Positions 44,153 to 56,119 of a stretch of DNA of 64,000 bases are shown piece after piece. Position 1 is the stretch's first letter. The number at the start of each line of letters is the position of its first letter. The notes beneath the pieces were generated by a model, which was given only the letters and a program-made list of their open reading frames with translations, did not search any database and was not told where the DNA came from. Both the position numbers and the translations under genes were made by a program. This stretch comes from Escarpia spicata (Eukaryota > Annelida > Polychaeta > Sabellida > Siboglinidae). The stretch is from assembly GCA_963995525.1 (NCBI GenBank), contig OZ023205.1, positions 45,276,704 to 45,340,703 on the forward strand, read 5' to 3'.

Positions 44153-45469
44153 CATGTTACATTCGCAAAGCGCCGAAATGAGTTGATATCTGAAAAGGTC
44201 AATGCAGTCTAGCGTAGCATGGTGGCGATTACATAGGTTAGTGAGATCGAATAATCCTCCAGCTATGTACCCCAACGATCGTCTCGGTCAAGGCTTGAGC
44301 GATCGAGTGTGTGAGAGTATCGCATACTGTCCTAGACTAGTATCGAAATTGTTGGAAATATATCCCATTATAGCCATTTGTAATAACAAGAAAAAATACC
44401 GAGACGTTAAGTGCACCAGCCTGTCTTACGATCAAGTGACAACGTACGCGAAGTAAAGTTCAGTTGATCGATGACACAAAAAAGGTTCGGACTTTGTACT
44501 CGAGTTATACATAGGCCTACACGGCATGCGTAAAACAATAAATAGTACGGCTTATATGGCTGGTCGCATACTCCCGACGCTTGGTGTTCGTCGTACAAAC
44601 GAGGTGGTCTTCCAAGTTATCGTGGGAGTATATATTCTTATCCCGCCGTGCCTTGCTGTGTGCGGCCGTGAGCAGGAGCGTACACCACATATGTTCCTTC
44701 ACTGTGGTGGAAGATACAATCTGTGACATGTGCAAACGAAGGTGACAGAGGACCATGAACGTTCCCGCGGCCCTTTTGGTTTGCTTAGCGCACAGCTGAC
44801 ACCAACGCCCCTCACCCCAAAACGCCGATGGATACGATAATGACTAACTGATAACGCGTGTCTCAGTTGTACGGGATAAACCGTTAGACAGTTTTCGAAA
44901 TGTATTACTTAAATCCTTTTAAATAACGAGTGCGAGTTTGTGGTAGACGGGTCTACGTGCGTATTTGGACTGTGGTCATGCAATTAAATGTTCAGAGCAT
45001 TAATCTTTCAAATAATTCCGATAATATAACAACTAATCCGTCAAGGCCACTGATCGATTTGGCTCGAACAAATATCCAATGTATGTAGGGGCATATACAC
45101 TGCTTCAGGGCGACACGTACACTGCGACAGATCGGGGTCATCTCCACTGAGCGAAGAAACATAAAACTCTAAATATTGGCATTGCAGTTGATTTGATTTA
45201 ATTCCAATTCAAGTACATAATATATATTGTACAGACATAAGCACTTACTGATGGATTGCACACGACAGTGTTTCCACTTATTTCCAGTGTGGTCCATATT
45301 ACAGATGTAGTGCGACAAGAGGTTAACTTATACAATGTACATATATACAGTATCTGGAATTTAAAAAAACAGTACCAACATTTATATAACACTGTTTTTA
45401 AAAACATTGAAATTATAATACTGAGATGATAATACTGTTTCAGAATATGATTCAACAATGTTACACCTT
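44153..45469. other. Intergenic, nothing recognised
   Basis: Only short open stretches (60-85 codons) without family resemblance. The flanks of the minisatellite and LINE fragment are ordinary AT-rich DNA. Confidence 0.5.
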
Positions 45470-45915
45470 AGTAATATGAAAAGTTACTTCGCTCTTCAGC
45501 AAGAGCCCGGTTCTTTAGATACAGTTTCATTTTTTACTTGTTAGACATTTGACAGAAGGAGGCAGCTCATTCCAGATCTTGACACTATTGTAGCAAAAAT
45601 TGCTCTTGGCTACACCATGTACCATAGGCAAGACAAAGTTATGTTCACAGTACAGTGACTGTGTTGAGTGCTTAATCGAGTGAAATTGTTACACAAATAT
45701 TCAGGTGCAGTACCATTATATACATTATACATACGATTCAACATTAGTTAATTGACACGTTCAGAAGTATTTAAAATACCAATTTTGTCAGGTTCATATT
45801 GTCCAGTATGTGTTCGGGGACCGATATTTGGAACAAAACGTACCATTTTGTTTTGGGCTATTTGTAGCTTTTGTTTGAGTTTCTTACTTATGCCCAAATA
45901 CCAGGCTGACGGGAA
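45470..45915 (-). pseudogene. LINE 3' fragment: reverse transcriptase C-terminus (CR1/Jockey-like)
   Basis: Reading leftward: WYLGISKKLKQKLQIAQNKM, VRFVPNIGPRTHTGQYEP, RMYNVYNGTAPEYLCNNF and, after a frame change, MVHGVAKSNFCYNSVKIWNE. This is the C-terminal domain of LINE ORF2 (the QNK.VR.. and LNHMYK.. blocks), 5'-truncated. It differs in sequence from the two other CR1-like LINEs in this window. Confidence 0.8.
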
Positions 45916-46680
45916 ATCTAGCTATCGTTTTGTGACTGCCACTCATTATAGAGGCAGGCATACGTGCTTAAGATGTATATGGAATTGCAAGAAAACAAGG
46001 CATGCCTACGCCCGGGCATATATGGCGAAACCTGCGAAAACGGTTTTGCATTTATATGAGACGACCCCTACCTCAGCCTGGTCAACTTGCATTGCGACAC
46101 ATTGCCGTGCGGCGTAGTGCTGGTACCCGTCCATGGCAGTGTATTGCTGAACCTATCGTAGTTCGTCGTTGTGCGTTCACCACCGCGGTCTCCGTGGACG
46201 GAGTGACGACTAGCTGTCCACTTAACGTTGCACCACGAGCTAGACCGACAGCTACAACACGCGATCTCGTCAGTCCAAGTCGAGAGGACGTATAGGCCCT
46301 TCAGCCGCGGCTTGGTAGACGTCGCTTTGTGCCAGTTACATGATGTTCTCGCGGCGCTAGATCGCCGTCACGGTCCATAAACTCGGCCTCGTTCATGGCC
46401 TATTTAAAAACACGACCCAAACGGAACCAGAAACCCGTCGACATGACAATACGTGGTGGACAGTGCTCTATACTGATTGCGATTGCCAGCAACGACGCCG
46501 ACTGGATTCAAGCCACGCGAGAGCGCGTAATTACGCTACGTACCGTGTCTATATAAATCAACACGTACCGCGGCCGTGCAATACATTGTCTCATTGTTAC
46601 TATAATACTTACAACCACCGCGTGGATGTATATTAATACACACATGCAAGTCATTAGCTTGTGCGATCAGACATACGGAC
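45916..46680. other. Intergenic, nothing recognised
   Basis: Somewhat GC-richer DNA with short open frames and no recognisable product. Confidence 0.45.
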
Positions 46681-46694
46681 ATGTATTCCAAATT

Positions 46695-46960
46695 AAGCAT
46701 AGGGGTCGGAACCGGGGGGCTAGGGGCTGAGCCCCAAATATTTTGAGTGGAGGGGCTGGAAATAGAATTAGCCCCCAATATTTAAGATAAGGGTGTGCAT
46801 TTTAGGATGGGAATTGTTTGGTATGTCGCTGGAGAAACTCCCCCCCCCCCCCCCCCCCCCCCCCGTCTTCCGATGTCATGATGTCATGTCTGACAGAACC
46901 GACAGCGGAGGAGTGCTAAAATGATACTCCGGGCTGAGCCCCCTCATTATATATAAATTA
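46695..46960. repeat. Interspersed repeat with internal poly(C)
   Basis: GGGGCTGAGCCCC at the left and GGGCTGAGCCCCC at the right surround a stretch with AGCCCCCAATATTTAAG and a run of about 25 C at 46840-46864. The paired GGCTGAGCC palindromes suggest a degenerate non-coding repeat. Confidence 0.55.
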
Positions 46961-47335
46961 TTTTCGTTCTGATGCCAGTATAAAGTATTGATGCAAGAAC
47001 GCGAGCGTTTTTGAAGGCACCAGGTCTGTGTACATGCAGTCATGCATGTGTACATTGGTGTTATTGATTATTATTAGTTGAACATATCTTTCTACCTGTC
47101 AATTGCGAATCAATACAGATATGCTAGGGGTGTAATATGGATGTGTGCATAATACGTAGCGGATCTTTCCCAAAACGAACGTACTTCTAAGGGGGTGTAC
47201 ATGTCAGCGTTTCGAAGCGTTAGTAGGAGGTGGAGGATCTCAAAAAGTCCAAACTTAGCGCGACGTAATACATACAGTTATTATACCGCGGTCATCGTTA
47301 CGCTTTATAGCTACTGCTTGTGACCTATACTACGT

Positions 47336-47372
47336 GACACAGACACACACAGACACACGCAGACACACACAG

Positions 47373-47441
<69 letters not shown>

Positions 47442-47475
47442 ACACCCGCCCCCCCCCCCCCCCCCACACCACACA
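47336..47475. repeat. (CA)n microsatellite with poly(C)
   Basis: CACAGACA and CA repeats, an ATACAC interruption, more CA, then about 20 C residues and CACAC. Confidence 0.95.
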
Positions 47476-48479
47476 CACAAATAGTTAAGATTATAGCAAT
47501 GAGAACTATATGGATAATTCAAAATATTTCGGTGACATACATCTGATATAGTATTATAAACAACTATGCCTTCATAAATTACCCTCAATCATATCCAACT
47601 ACCAGTGTGCTCCAACGACCCCTCTCATACCGAAAGGACAGAGCGTGCCAACGCGGACGCACCATAACAATTTCGGTAATTTTCACCGTTTTGACAACTG
47701 TGTTAGTGAGCTGCGCGCGACCGGTGACATGTGTAAATCGCGTTCTTCTCTGGTAACATCTGACTGCACACTGTCGCAACGATGACGTAGACAACTAATT
47801 GCGCCAACTTGGCAATTAGTTCGCTTGTGCATTGTTAATTGTCTGGTGTGAACATTCGGCGCGTAGTTGCAGAAGGAGGTAGGTCCTAAAGCGACGTCAA
47901 ATTAGACAGAATGTTCTAATGAAGTTGTGCTGGGAGAGGCAGTTTGAGTAGAAAAGGTTGACTGAATTTCGGGTAAACTAGGATAATAACAATAACGTAG
48001 GGAAAATTAACACAGATTGGATTGTATTGAGTATAGAGCCAAGTAGTCTACTTCAGTTAGAGGCATATAACTGTGATGGTACATTCTTTGTTCGCGATAG
48101 TGTCTGTGTGATTTTATACGTATTGTTTTATTTTTTTCGGAGCAGAATGTTCACATGTTAAAACTGCTTTGCCTATCTTGAAGCAGTAGGCATACTGAAT
48201 AAACAGTGAGTTTAGACACTTGGAACAGGTCAGTTGCGTTCACTTATCTGTGTTCTGAGATTTGTTGAAGCGATGCATAGCTTTAATAAAATGGTGAGAC
48301 GCATTGTAGCCATATGGTATACTTTATATGCATATGGCCTATTGCGTAGGGCCTACGCTGATTGTCGCTATTTTGTAATCTAACAGATGCATTTGTGTTC
48401 CAGGAATTTTGACATCCTGGAATATTCCAAATAACGTCCTCATACAATGTGTTACATGACACTTTGAAAGCGAAGCATC
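47476..48479 (+). other. Upstream region and probable 5' UTR of the hillarin-like gene
   Basis: No coding before the ATG at 48480. TTTGTGTTCCAG ending at 48402 is a good splice acceptor, so the ATG exon probably begins at 48403 with about 77 bases of leader after an upstream non-coding exon that I cannot place. Confidence 0.5.
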
Positions 48480-48866
48480 ATGGGAGGAAGAAGAAAAGGA
48501 AGTATGTCAAAAAATGATGATAAAAAACTAAATGGCAACGACGCCCTGAAAGTCACCCGATACAATTCACCGAGTGAGGCAGAAGAGTTCTGTAACAGGT
48601 GTCACGAAAAAGTGTATCCCCTTGAAAAGGTTAGTGTTGGGATCGCGTTGCATCGCAACTGTTTCCACTGTGCTGTCTGTGATCTCACATTGACACTCAA
48701 TACTTTTATACTGGCCGAGAGCTCTGATAATCCGGACGTGAAAGATATTTACTGCAAGGCGCATGCACCAAAACCGGTGTCTCACGAAATGGACCCCGAG
48801 ACAATAATGATCAAGACGGCAGTGAACGCACAGATGATCCGAAAGATGGCCAATGTTAACAACCTG
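48480..48866 (+). CDS. Hillarin-like LIM/transglutaminase-like protein, exon 1 and gene overview
   Basis: Nine coding exons are supported: 48480-48866, 49520-49648, 50127-50597, 51803-52022, 52212-52387, 56120-56221, 56378-56460, 60071-60214 and 60856-62194. They total 3051 nt, 1016 residues plus stop, with GT-AG junctions and matching phases throughout. Exon 1 encodes a basic start, then one LIM zinc-binding domain (about residues 38-96: FCNRCHEKVYPLEKV, then LHRNCFHCAVC, then DIYCKAH), i.e. C-x2-C-x16-H-x2-C-x2-C-x2-C ... C-x2-H. A single LIM domain plus a C-terminal KY/transglutaminase-like domain defines the hillarin (Drosophila, leech) and LTD-1 (C. elegans) family of cytoskeleton-associated proteins; vertebrate KY is related. 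The donor is CTG|GTAGGT. Confidence 0.88.
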
Positions 48867-49519
48867 GTAGGTCAAGTGTTATGTGTTTTCTACGAATAAG
48901 ACTGTAGGCTATTCTGTGGAGTAAATGGAATGTATTCTGGAAGAAAGTTACCAATACAACTATAACAATGTATATAATAAAAAGCGACCAATTACGACTT
49001 CACATACAAGCCTAGTCCCCAGACACCAGCCAACCTAGATTAGGCAAACCAAAAACAAAACAATAACTCTAACAATAACACAAATTGCTCCAAAATCAAC
49101 AGAGATATTGGAAACACCTACAAACATTCACTTTGGTGAATCAGTCGCTTCCAACAGATTACTGATTTCGAACTTTTTTCTTTTCGCCGATACATCGTGT
49201 ACCAGCCCAATGCTATCGCAATAGTTATGAAACTCTCCCAATAGCATTGCAATAATAATAATAATAATACAACTATCGCGATACTATCGCAATAGTAAAA
49301 CTCCCCACTACAATTTTAGAACTAGGCTATTGCACACGCACCTCCCCATATTTATGTAATGGCTTCGGGTTTTTGCAATTAATAGACAGACATAGGTATA
49401 CACTTGTCATCCATATGTATTTCTGTTATAAACTGAAAGACGGTGACACAACCCGAATGACTATTTGTCTAACTGGGTAACATGCAACGGATTACTTGTA
49501 GCTACATTTGTATCGGCAG

Positions 49520-49648
49520 GTGCGGACGGACGTGGGGATGGGCTGGCAGTACGACCGACAGGCAATCGAGTTCGAACACGCCAAGCAACTGACAGAGAGA
49601 AACCGCACCAAGCGTCCACAAGGCTATGATGCCGAGCCGGACGACCTG
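49520..49648 (+). CDS. Hillarin-like gene, exon 2
   Basis: TATCGGCAG acceptor; donor CTG|GTAATG; phase 0 on both sides. It encodes VRTDVGMGWQYDRQAIEFEH and NRTKRPQGYDAEPDDL, a hydrophilic linker after the LIM domain. Confidence 0.8.
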
Positions 49649-49949
49649 GTAATGACCAAGGCGTCTACTATAAAATTGCAACAGATGCTTCAGCTTTATT
49701 AAACAGTGATACGGAATACAATTAAAATAATTATAGGCAATTAATCAACCGCAATTATTTTTGTGAATGATGGTGGCTACATGAGTAGGACGACTATTAA
49801 TTATTGGTAATTATTAATAATTACAAATTATGTTAGAGAACATTATATAAACACTATTCAAATTACAAAAGTTCATTTTTAACATGCTTGATATCTTATT
49901 TCGATTAATTATGTAAATTGTGGTGATTATAGCAGTATTGTCCAACTGT

Positions 49950-50061
<112 letters not shown>

Positions 50062-50126
50062 GTGAATGTATATTTGATGCACTAATGTATGTATGATTCA
50101 CTAATGCCCTCATTGTTTACAATTAG

Positions 50127-50597
50127 GATTATGAACCCGGTTCTTTCATCCGGCGTCTGCGAGATGGAGAGGTGGAATGCGAGAAGGTCAAGGACATAAC
50201 GAGCGCCATGTTGAGTCTGACGGACGGCGCAAACATACGAGGCGGTGATCACAATACAGCGAAGAAGAAACCTCCAACCTCCAGCAAGCCAAAGGACCTT
50301 ACATGGTGGAAACGAAACATCAACAACCGAAAAGCTAAAGGAAAGAGCGACCTAGAGATAAGCACGCGTGACCAACAACGTGACTGTCATGTGACACCTG
50401 TTGGAAGGACCACACCGACAGATGACGTATATGAATACCTACCGGATGTGGCGATGCGCAAAACGAACGAGGGCGCGTCTAAAGTAAGGTCTGACGACTC
50501 GGATTGTCATGTGGCGTGTGATAGGTATAAGTTCAGTGATGTTCTCAAAGAACTTTACCGTGTTGACCAAGACAAGTCGCGACAACCCGACACAAAG
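50127..50597 (+). CDS. Hillarin-like gene, exon 3
   Basis: Acceptor TTTACAATTAG; donor AAG|GTAGGC; 157 codons, phase 0 on both sides. It starts DYEPGSFIRRLRDGEVECEK and is otherwise Lys/Asp/Ser-rich and probably disordered (KPKDLTWWKRNINNRK, DDVYEYLPDV). This is a variable linker; no domain is recognised beyond its start. Confidence 0.75.
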
Positions 50598-51802
50598 GTA
50601 GGCAGCTGTCACGAATACATAACTGGGCCCATTCATACCTTTCAGCGTTAGTAAACCCTATATCGCGAATGAGTTGAGTTCAGTTTGCACGATTCATGCT
50701 ACAAACGCCCTACAATAACAGCAAATACTGTACAATGCATGATTAGTTACGGCTTTCGAAATGCTTTGCCCTCGGCATTAACGGCTTACTGATTGCCCGA
50801 GGCAAGTTAAACGTACCGCCTGGCAAGCTGACGTATACCACCACTTGCCTGGATGGGCAAGTATAATTTACCCACGGACAAGCAATACCGGCGTAGAACT
50901 TGGCCGATCATACGTAGAAGCGCTATTAACGTTTTGACAGCAATAGTTATTTATTCTAGTATCTTAAAAACGGTAAATTAAAACGCCATCCCTCCGACGA
51001 CGACGTAAATTTTTCGTAATGTATAACGCCAATAAAGTCACCAGGTGGCGAATGCGGTATACTTCGAGTCGTATGCAGAAAACGAAAGTTGGATGGAATG
51101 TCGGTTGAATGTTATCTTCGTTTACGGTCAACATGTTCGTAAGGCACACGACGAAAAGCAGACCAGAAACCAGTTACCGGTTAGTTGACCGCCAGACAGA
51201 CGGAACTTAGAAGCAGAAGCGAAGGGCAACGTGAAAAAACGTTTCTTACTAGAAAATTGAAAGGTGTATCCCCGTGGGTGCAATACGCGGCACAGACACT
51301 TTGTAGCTTGGGGACAACAACATTAAATACACTTTTAAGAGTTGTCAGATAGACGAGACAGCATCCATTTGTGTAAGAACGCATGGAAATGGCATGTGTT
51401 TCAATTACTAACGATTTCAGGGCAAAGTAAAACTTATGGTCGTACAAATATAATGTCAGGGCTACTTGCCCGGTGGGCAAGTGGTCAAAAACCTTAATGT
51501 CAAGCAGTATTTTGATAGTAGGCTTCCAGTATATTTTGTTCTTTAACATTACTTTTAATAATGCGACCATTGCTGATTAATGTTGACAGTCGCATAATTT
51601 GATCACTGCAGTTTGTAGATCCATATCATGGTTCTTAGTAATCTTATATATATCCATTAGCAGTTGAACGTTCTCCAGCTTTTTCCCGTATTAGCAAGCA
51701 ACTGACAACATCAATTGGGTTGTATTAATGTGATATCGATGTTAATTGCTACAGGCGGCTGAGTTGGTTTTATTATTTAAATATCGTTTGCTTCTTGCAA
51801 AG
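50598..51802. other. Intron 3 with short GC hairpins
   Basis: No gene. Several short palindromes of the form CTTGCC-n-GGGCAAG occur near 50796, 50851 and 51464, suggesting remnants of a small fold-back repeat. Confidence 0.5.
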
Positions 51803-52022
51803 GAACTGCGCCACGACATGACACCACGGAAAGGACGAAGTGTCAGTCAAGATGCCATCTTCCGCGCACAGAACAAACTCGAGCTGAAACAAAGACAACA
51901 TCACGTACACGTGACGCGGAGTTTCGAGACATTGCGAGATCAGCGGGTTCGAGAGTTGGAACAAGATCTCGACGACGAGATGCAGTTGGCCATTGATGAA
52001 TTACTTGCCCGCACCAACTCCG
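51803..52022 (+). CDS. Hillarin-like gene, exon 4
   Basis: Acceptor GCTTCTTGCAAAG; donor TCCG|GTTTGT, phase 1 out. It encodes ELRHDMTPRKGRSVSQDAIF, LELKQRQHHVHVTRSFETLR and RVRELEQDLDDEMQLAIDEL, a predicted coiled coil. An alternative acceptor at 51753-51754 would add 16 mostly hydrophobic residues and also keeps frame; I prefer the shorter exon because the addition does not fit the hydrophilic linker. Confidence 0.75.
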
Positions 52023-52211
52023 GTTTGTACATTTTTATATAGGCATATACTGTACTTTAAAGGTATATATTTTAGTGATGTATATGCGTGCGTGCATCCC
52101 TGTGTGTGTGCGCGTGCGATAAGGGGTATCAACATTACTTTAATAATGTATTCATGCAGATGTCTAAAATAGGCAATTTCGAACAATATTCTATGTGTTT
52201 AACTTTTACAG

Positions 52212-52387
52212 GTAGATATCAAGGTGATCCGCAAACAGAAAGGACGAAGATAACGCAACAATTCGAGCGCATGCGCGAAGAGAAAACTCGTCGTCTGTTG
52301 AATAAATTGAACGAGGACGAACGCATACGCGCTGAAGACATGGTTTATGAACAAACGCAGGAGATTCTTCAATTAACTGACAAGAAG
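52212..52387 (+). CDS. Hillarin-like gene, exon 5
   Basis: Acceptor AACTTTTACAG; donor AAG|GTATTA; phase 1 in, phase 0 out. It encodes RYQGDPQTERTKITQQFERM and a continuing Glu/Arg-rich coiled coil (LNEDERIRAEDMVYEQTQEI). Confidence 0.8.
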
Positions 52388-52480
52388 GTATTAGATGTTA
52401 AGTGTTTTGTAAATGCTTAGAAATGTAGCATATTTACCAACCATTAAAAAAGACACTATATATATATTATATATATATAT

Positions 52481-52728
<248 letters not shown>

Positions 52729-52773
52729 ACACACGTTGATGTTCGTTGCTACTTCTGTTCTGTTGTGATACAG

Positions 52774-52820
52774 TTGCCAAAAAAGAGTAAACAAATCACA
52801 CGATTCTCAGATTCAAAGCC
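52774..52820 (+). other. Possible additional small exon of the hillarin-like gene
   Basis: TTGTGATACAG precedes an open 47-nt stretch encoding PKKSKQITRFSDSKP that ends at CC|GTAAGT, a consensus donor. It enters in phase 0 but leaves in phase 2, which does not fit exon 6 (phase 0), so it would need another unseen exon. Not included in the gene model. Confidence 0.25.
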
Positions 52821-52923
52821 GTAAGTCGAAGACAAATACAATTGTGAGGAATAGCTATTGATATGTGTTATTGTAGAACATTATTTAGACGTTGATTGCT
52901 ATCTAATAAATATTAGGAAAAGC

Positions 52924-52954
52924 ATATGGTCGATTCCCACGAAACGTTGACAAA
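52924..52954 (+). repeat. Left TIR of the 3.1-kb DNA transposon
   Basis: 31 bp, perfect reverse complement of 56008-56038; similarity continues weakly for about 12 more bases. Confidence 0.95.
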
Positions 52955-53111
52955 TGGTGTTCCTGGGGGGGCAAAAATAAACATATGCGTATCAAGTTGT
53001 GTTTTCTGTAGTACGAAAAGAACATATTGAGGTAATCGGAGAATAAGATTGGGCAAGTTAAATCCTCAAATTGAGCATTTGACAGCTAATAGAAATAGCA
53101 AGTGTTTAAGT

Positions 53112-53862
53112 TATGAAACCATACGTCTGCACACAAGTCCCTCTACTTGGAAACTGCTACAACTATTTCATCTCACATTTACCTATGAAATTTCATTTTC
53201 AATGTATGTAAAACACATTTGTGTTTTAAATTCAGGAAGAAATATGTTTCGGACTTCTTTTTTCATTTTAAGGGAGAGCTTTGAAGTATTTTGCGCTCTC
53301 TCAGACTTGATGTTTTATAAAATTGACTTTCTGTTACATATTACCACTACAAGGGGAATGCATGTTTTATCTTTAAAATACATTCATGGCAAGGTATACA
53401 CATTGAGCTTTTCAACAGGGTATACCTTATTGACACTGATTTATAACTATCAATTTGTAGACAGTTTAGAATTTGCAGGTGTACGGTTTCATATAATATA
53501 CTTTTCAGTACAATGGAGTAAATTACTGGCGAGACCATTGGACAACTCTAACTTGTTTTAAGAACGTTTTGGTATATATCCGACAGTCTGAATTGATTAT
53601 GTTAGTGATATGTAGGTGATTCTGCCCTATTCTTATTATTCTAATTAAGAAAACGCCGGAGACGTACGGTTTCATGTACCTCCTCTTATAATGTGTTTTG
53701 TGTATTAACTGTCAAAAGGTCATGATGTAAGTATTTAAATTGGTTGTACAAAAGGTACAGATACCAAGCGCTGATGTTATTTCATATACTTTGCAAAAAT
53801 ATTGAGGTGTGGGCTAAGAAACTGTCAGAGACGTACGGTTTCATGCCTGTGTACGGTTTCAG
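53112..53862. repeat. Left cluster of GACGTACGGTTTCATG motifs
   Basis: Copies at 53112-53130 (inverted), 53480-53495, 53661-53676, 53830-53845 and 53849-53862. The flanking DNA is AT-rich. Such subterminal motifs are typically transposase-binding sites (inference). Confidence 0.8.
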
Positions 53863-54179
53863 TAGAATATAATATTGTTATTAGTTGACCACTTTTTACT
53901 TAACTTTGTCTACGTACATACCCAAGTGTAAATGTAAAACCATTCCTGTGAGTGTTCCATATTTGTGTTTCTCAATCATTCTTATCATTTTATTAATATA
54001 CTGAACAACAGAACATGAATACAATGTTTTCGTAACGTTATTTATTTAAAGTCTAACCGACCACTTTTGTAATTTGTCGAAAGGTAATTTTAAGAACAAT
54101 TAATGAAACTTGAACTGAATATTCCAAAAGCACCACCACTCTCTCATCCTTCTCTTGAACCACCTCTCTGTCGTTCCTC

Positions 54180-54350
54180 TCCGTCACCACCTGTCTCTCG
54201 ACCCTTTCCACCACCACTTGTGTTTCCCCTTTCCTCCACCACCTGTCTCTCGACCCTTTCCACCACCACATGTCTGTCACCCCTCTCCTCCACCACCTGT
54301 CTCTCGACCCTTTTTACCACCACCTATATGTCATCCATCTCCTCCTCCCC
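54180..54350. repeat. CT/CCA-rich minisatellite
   Basis: CCACCACCTGTCTCTCGACC followed by CTTTCCACCACCA recurs three to four times with variants. It borders the degraded coding region of the transposon. Confidence 0.8.
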
Positions 54351-54559
54351 CTCTCCAGCGCCAGTTGCGTGCTCTCCCAACCAGAACATGTTGGATGGAA
54401 CACTCCACCCTTCGTGTAGAAGCAATCCTTGAAGCAGGAAGTACAGCAGACTTTCACGACTGGGCCCGGGACCACAACAGCACGGGCAGACTTTATGCCA
54501 CGGACTTCTGGAACATTCCATGTTTTGATCTCATCCTTTTGATCTCCAGGAGGGTCATG

Positions 54560-55170
54560 GTCGTGTCACTAGCACGATTTTGCGTGGCAGAACTCTTAGC
54601 TAGTGGTGATTATTCTTCCAGCCTTCACCAGGTTGTCAGTCTTCCTTTTCATGCCACCACCCATTCCGTCAAAGGGGCCTTTCCTGTGGCCAGCTTCCAG
54701 CCAGGTGCACGAAGCTCTAAGACCGAACAGTGATAGACATTTTGCTACTAGGGCACATGTTGTGCGGTTCCAGTACAGCGAAGTTGGTGAGTCTGTGATG
54801 AAGTGCAGAGTCGACAGTTCCAGAAGGATTTCATTGACTTCCTTCAACAGCAGTGACACTTGTAATCTACACGTAGCTCTTGGTACAAAGCTCGCCGTCC
54901 TGCTTGAAGTGTACCACCATTGGGTGAATGGCCACCTGGGACTTGATATAGTACACTGCCGTTATTTCGTCCTGGTGACTGCACACCTAATTTTCAGCAT
55001 AGTCCATCTGGACCGTTGCCTCCGTCTTTTGCGCCTTGGACTGCTTCAAGATGCGGATCTGGTGATATTGGATGGTCACCTGATGACAGTGCTCACGGAA
55101 CTCGGCCATGCCGGATATGAGTTGGTCTGTGAAGACTCTTGTACTTTATACAACTTGGGTTAATGTCACC
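54560..55170 (-). pseudogene. Degraded transposon protein (possible transposase)
   Basis: Reading leftward in several frames: a VQMDYAEN-like block near 55010, then CSHQDEITAVYYIKSQVAIH, VVHFKQDG, then LEAGHRKGPFDGMGGGMKRK and DNLVKAGRI near 54640. The sequence of an acidic MDYAEN, a QDEI block and a GKGP-DG-GG-KR block resembles a protein family repeatedly found in invertebrate genomes in many copies, presumably transposon-encoded. The frames are broken in at least four places. Confidence 0.55.
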
Positions 55171-55305
55171 TTCTTGAAGACTCTGCCATTGTGTTCAACA
55201 TATTGGGCTTGCCATGTTCGGTACCGAACTTCTGTTTTCGCTTGGCGTCATCTGATTCCCGAAAATAACGATAGATGGAGTGTCTGGGACAATGAACTAA
55301 CGGGA

Positions 55306-55665
55306 GACGTACGGTTGCAAAGACCCGTAAAAGCAGAATAAATCGAAGGGAAATGTATCTACAAATTACAATTTTGTCATATAGATACCTTGTTATGTGT
55401 TATTTATGACCAATTAATATCTCTTACTAATCTACAAATCTCTACTTACAATGCGTATTCAAACTTGCGACGTACGGTTTCATGAAAAACTTCCCCAAAT
55501 CGGTTTCGTTGCTCAACACAATTTATTAGCCAACACGTTTAGTTTAAAACAGCACAGGACCTATGTATCCAGCTGTGGCATCAAGTTGAGTGAGAAATCT
55601 GTGTTATTTAATGAACTGTTGTACTGCATTTTCCTATATGAATGACTGCAGACGGACGGTTTCAG
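55306..55665. repeat. Right cluster of GACGTACGGTTTCATG motifs
   Basis: Copies at 55306-55319, 55469-55485 and 55651-55665, all in the plus orientation; the last two share an extension of the form AAAARYTTCCCCAA. Confidence 0.8.
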
Positions 55666-56007
55666 AAAAGTTCCCCAACATGAAAATAATCAGGAGAAAT
55701 CAGGGTTTTGACTTGAAGTTTTAATTTTTTGATCATTGATGCCTGAGACATCGACCTTCATAGCCAAACATTAACTGTGTACCTTGCATATGTTGTTTAA
55801 ATAATAAAATGCGTTTTAAAGTACTGATGGCGTATATTTCACAAAAATAGAGCAGAAATTACCCATTATGGGGGGACAGCACTCAGAGATTCCATGGTAC
55901 ATATACAAAAGTAGGGTTGCCCAGAAAGCCCCAACGAAGACGCATGCGTACAGCATCATTCCGGCCTTCCAACTGGTATATTAAATGAGTTATAGCCCTG
56001 GAACCTG

Positions 56008-56038
56008 TTTGTCAACGTTTCGTGGGAATCGACCATAT
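56008..56038 (-). repeat. Right TIR of the 3.1-kb DNA transposon
   Basis: Perfect reverse complement of the left TIR. Confidence 0.95.
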
Positions 56039-56119
56039 AAATTGCAACATATACAGTGCTGACTATGCAACTAACACACTCGTTAATTATCGTAATATAT
56101 TGTTGTTTCCGTTGTCCAG

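Larger units (their letters stand above)
52924..56038 (-). mobile_element. TIR-bounded DNA transposon in hillarin intron 5, family unnamed
   Basis: A perfect 31-bp inverted repeat, core GGTCGATTCCCACGAAACG, lies at 52924-52954 and 56008-56038; its outer four bases, ATAT, are self-complementary and may be target duplication. Between the ends are eight copies of a GACGTACGGTTTCATG-like motif, placed on both sides of a degraded minus-strand coding region. Size 3.1 kb. The combination of long TIR, motif clusters near both ends and an internal protein remnant fits a cut-and-paste DNA transposon. I cannot assign the superfamily. Confidence 0.8.

Noticed and set aside
45752..46117. 121-codon plus-strand frame
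   Set aside because: Its first half is the antisense of the LINE reverse transcriptase C-terminus on the minus strand, and the remainder shows no family.
49210..49310. Palindromic ACTATCGCAATAGT-like repeats in hillarin intron 1
   Set aside because: Short, few copies and mixed with an (AAT)n run. No element boundary can be seen.
52774..52820. Extra exon of the hillarin-like gene
   Set aside because: Good splice signals, but the phase does not connect to the next exon. Kept only as a low-confidence site.
53049..53561. 170-codon plus-strand open frame in the left part of the 3.1-kb DNA transposon
   Set aside because: AT-rich, rich in Phe/Tyr/Leu without domain features, and it contains the inverted and direct subterminal motifs. 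It lies opposite to the recognised minus-strand remnant. It remains a weak candidate for an accessory transposon protein.
54155..54733. Proline-rich 192-codon plus-strand frame
   Set aside because: Its first third is a translated CT/CCA-rich minisatellite, and the rest is antisense to the degraded transposon protein on the minus strand.
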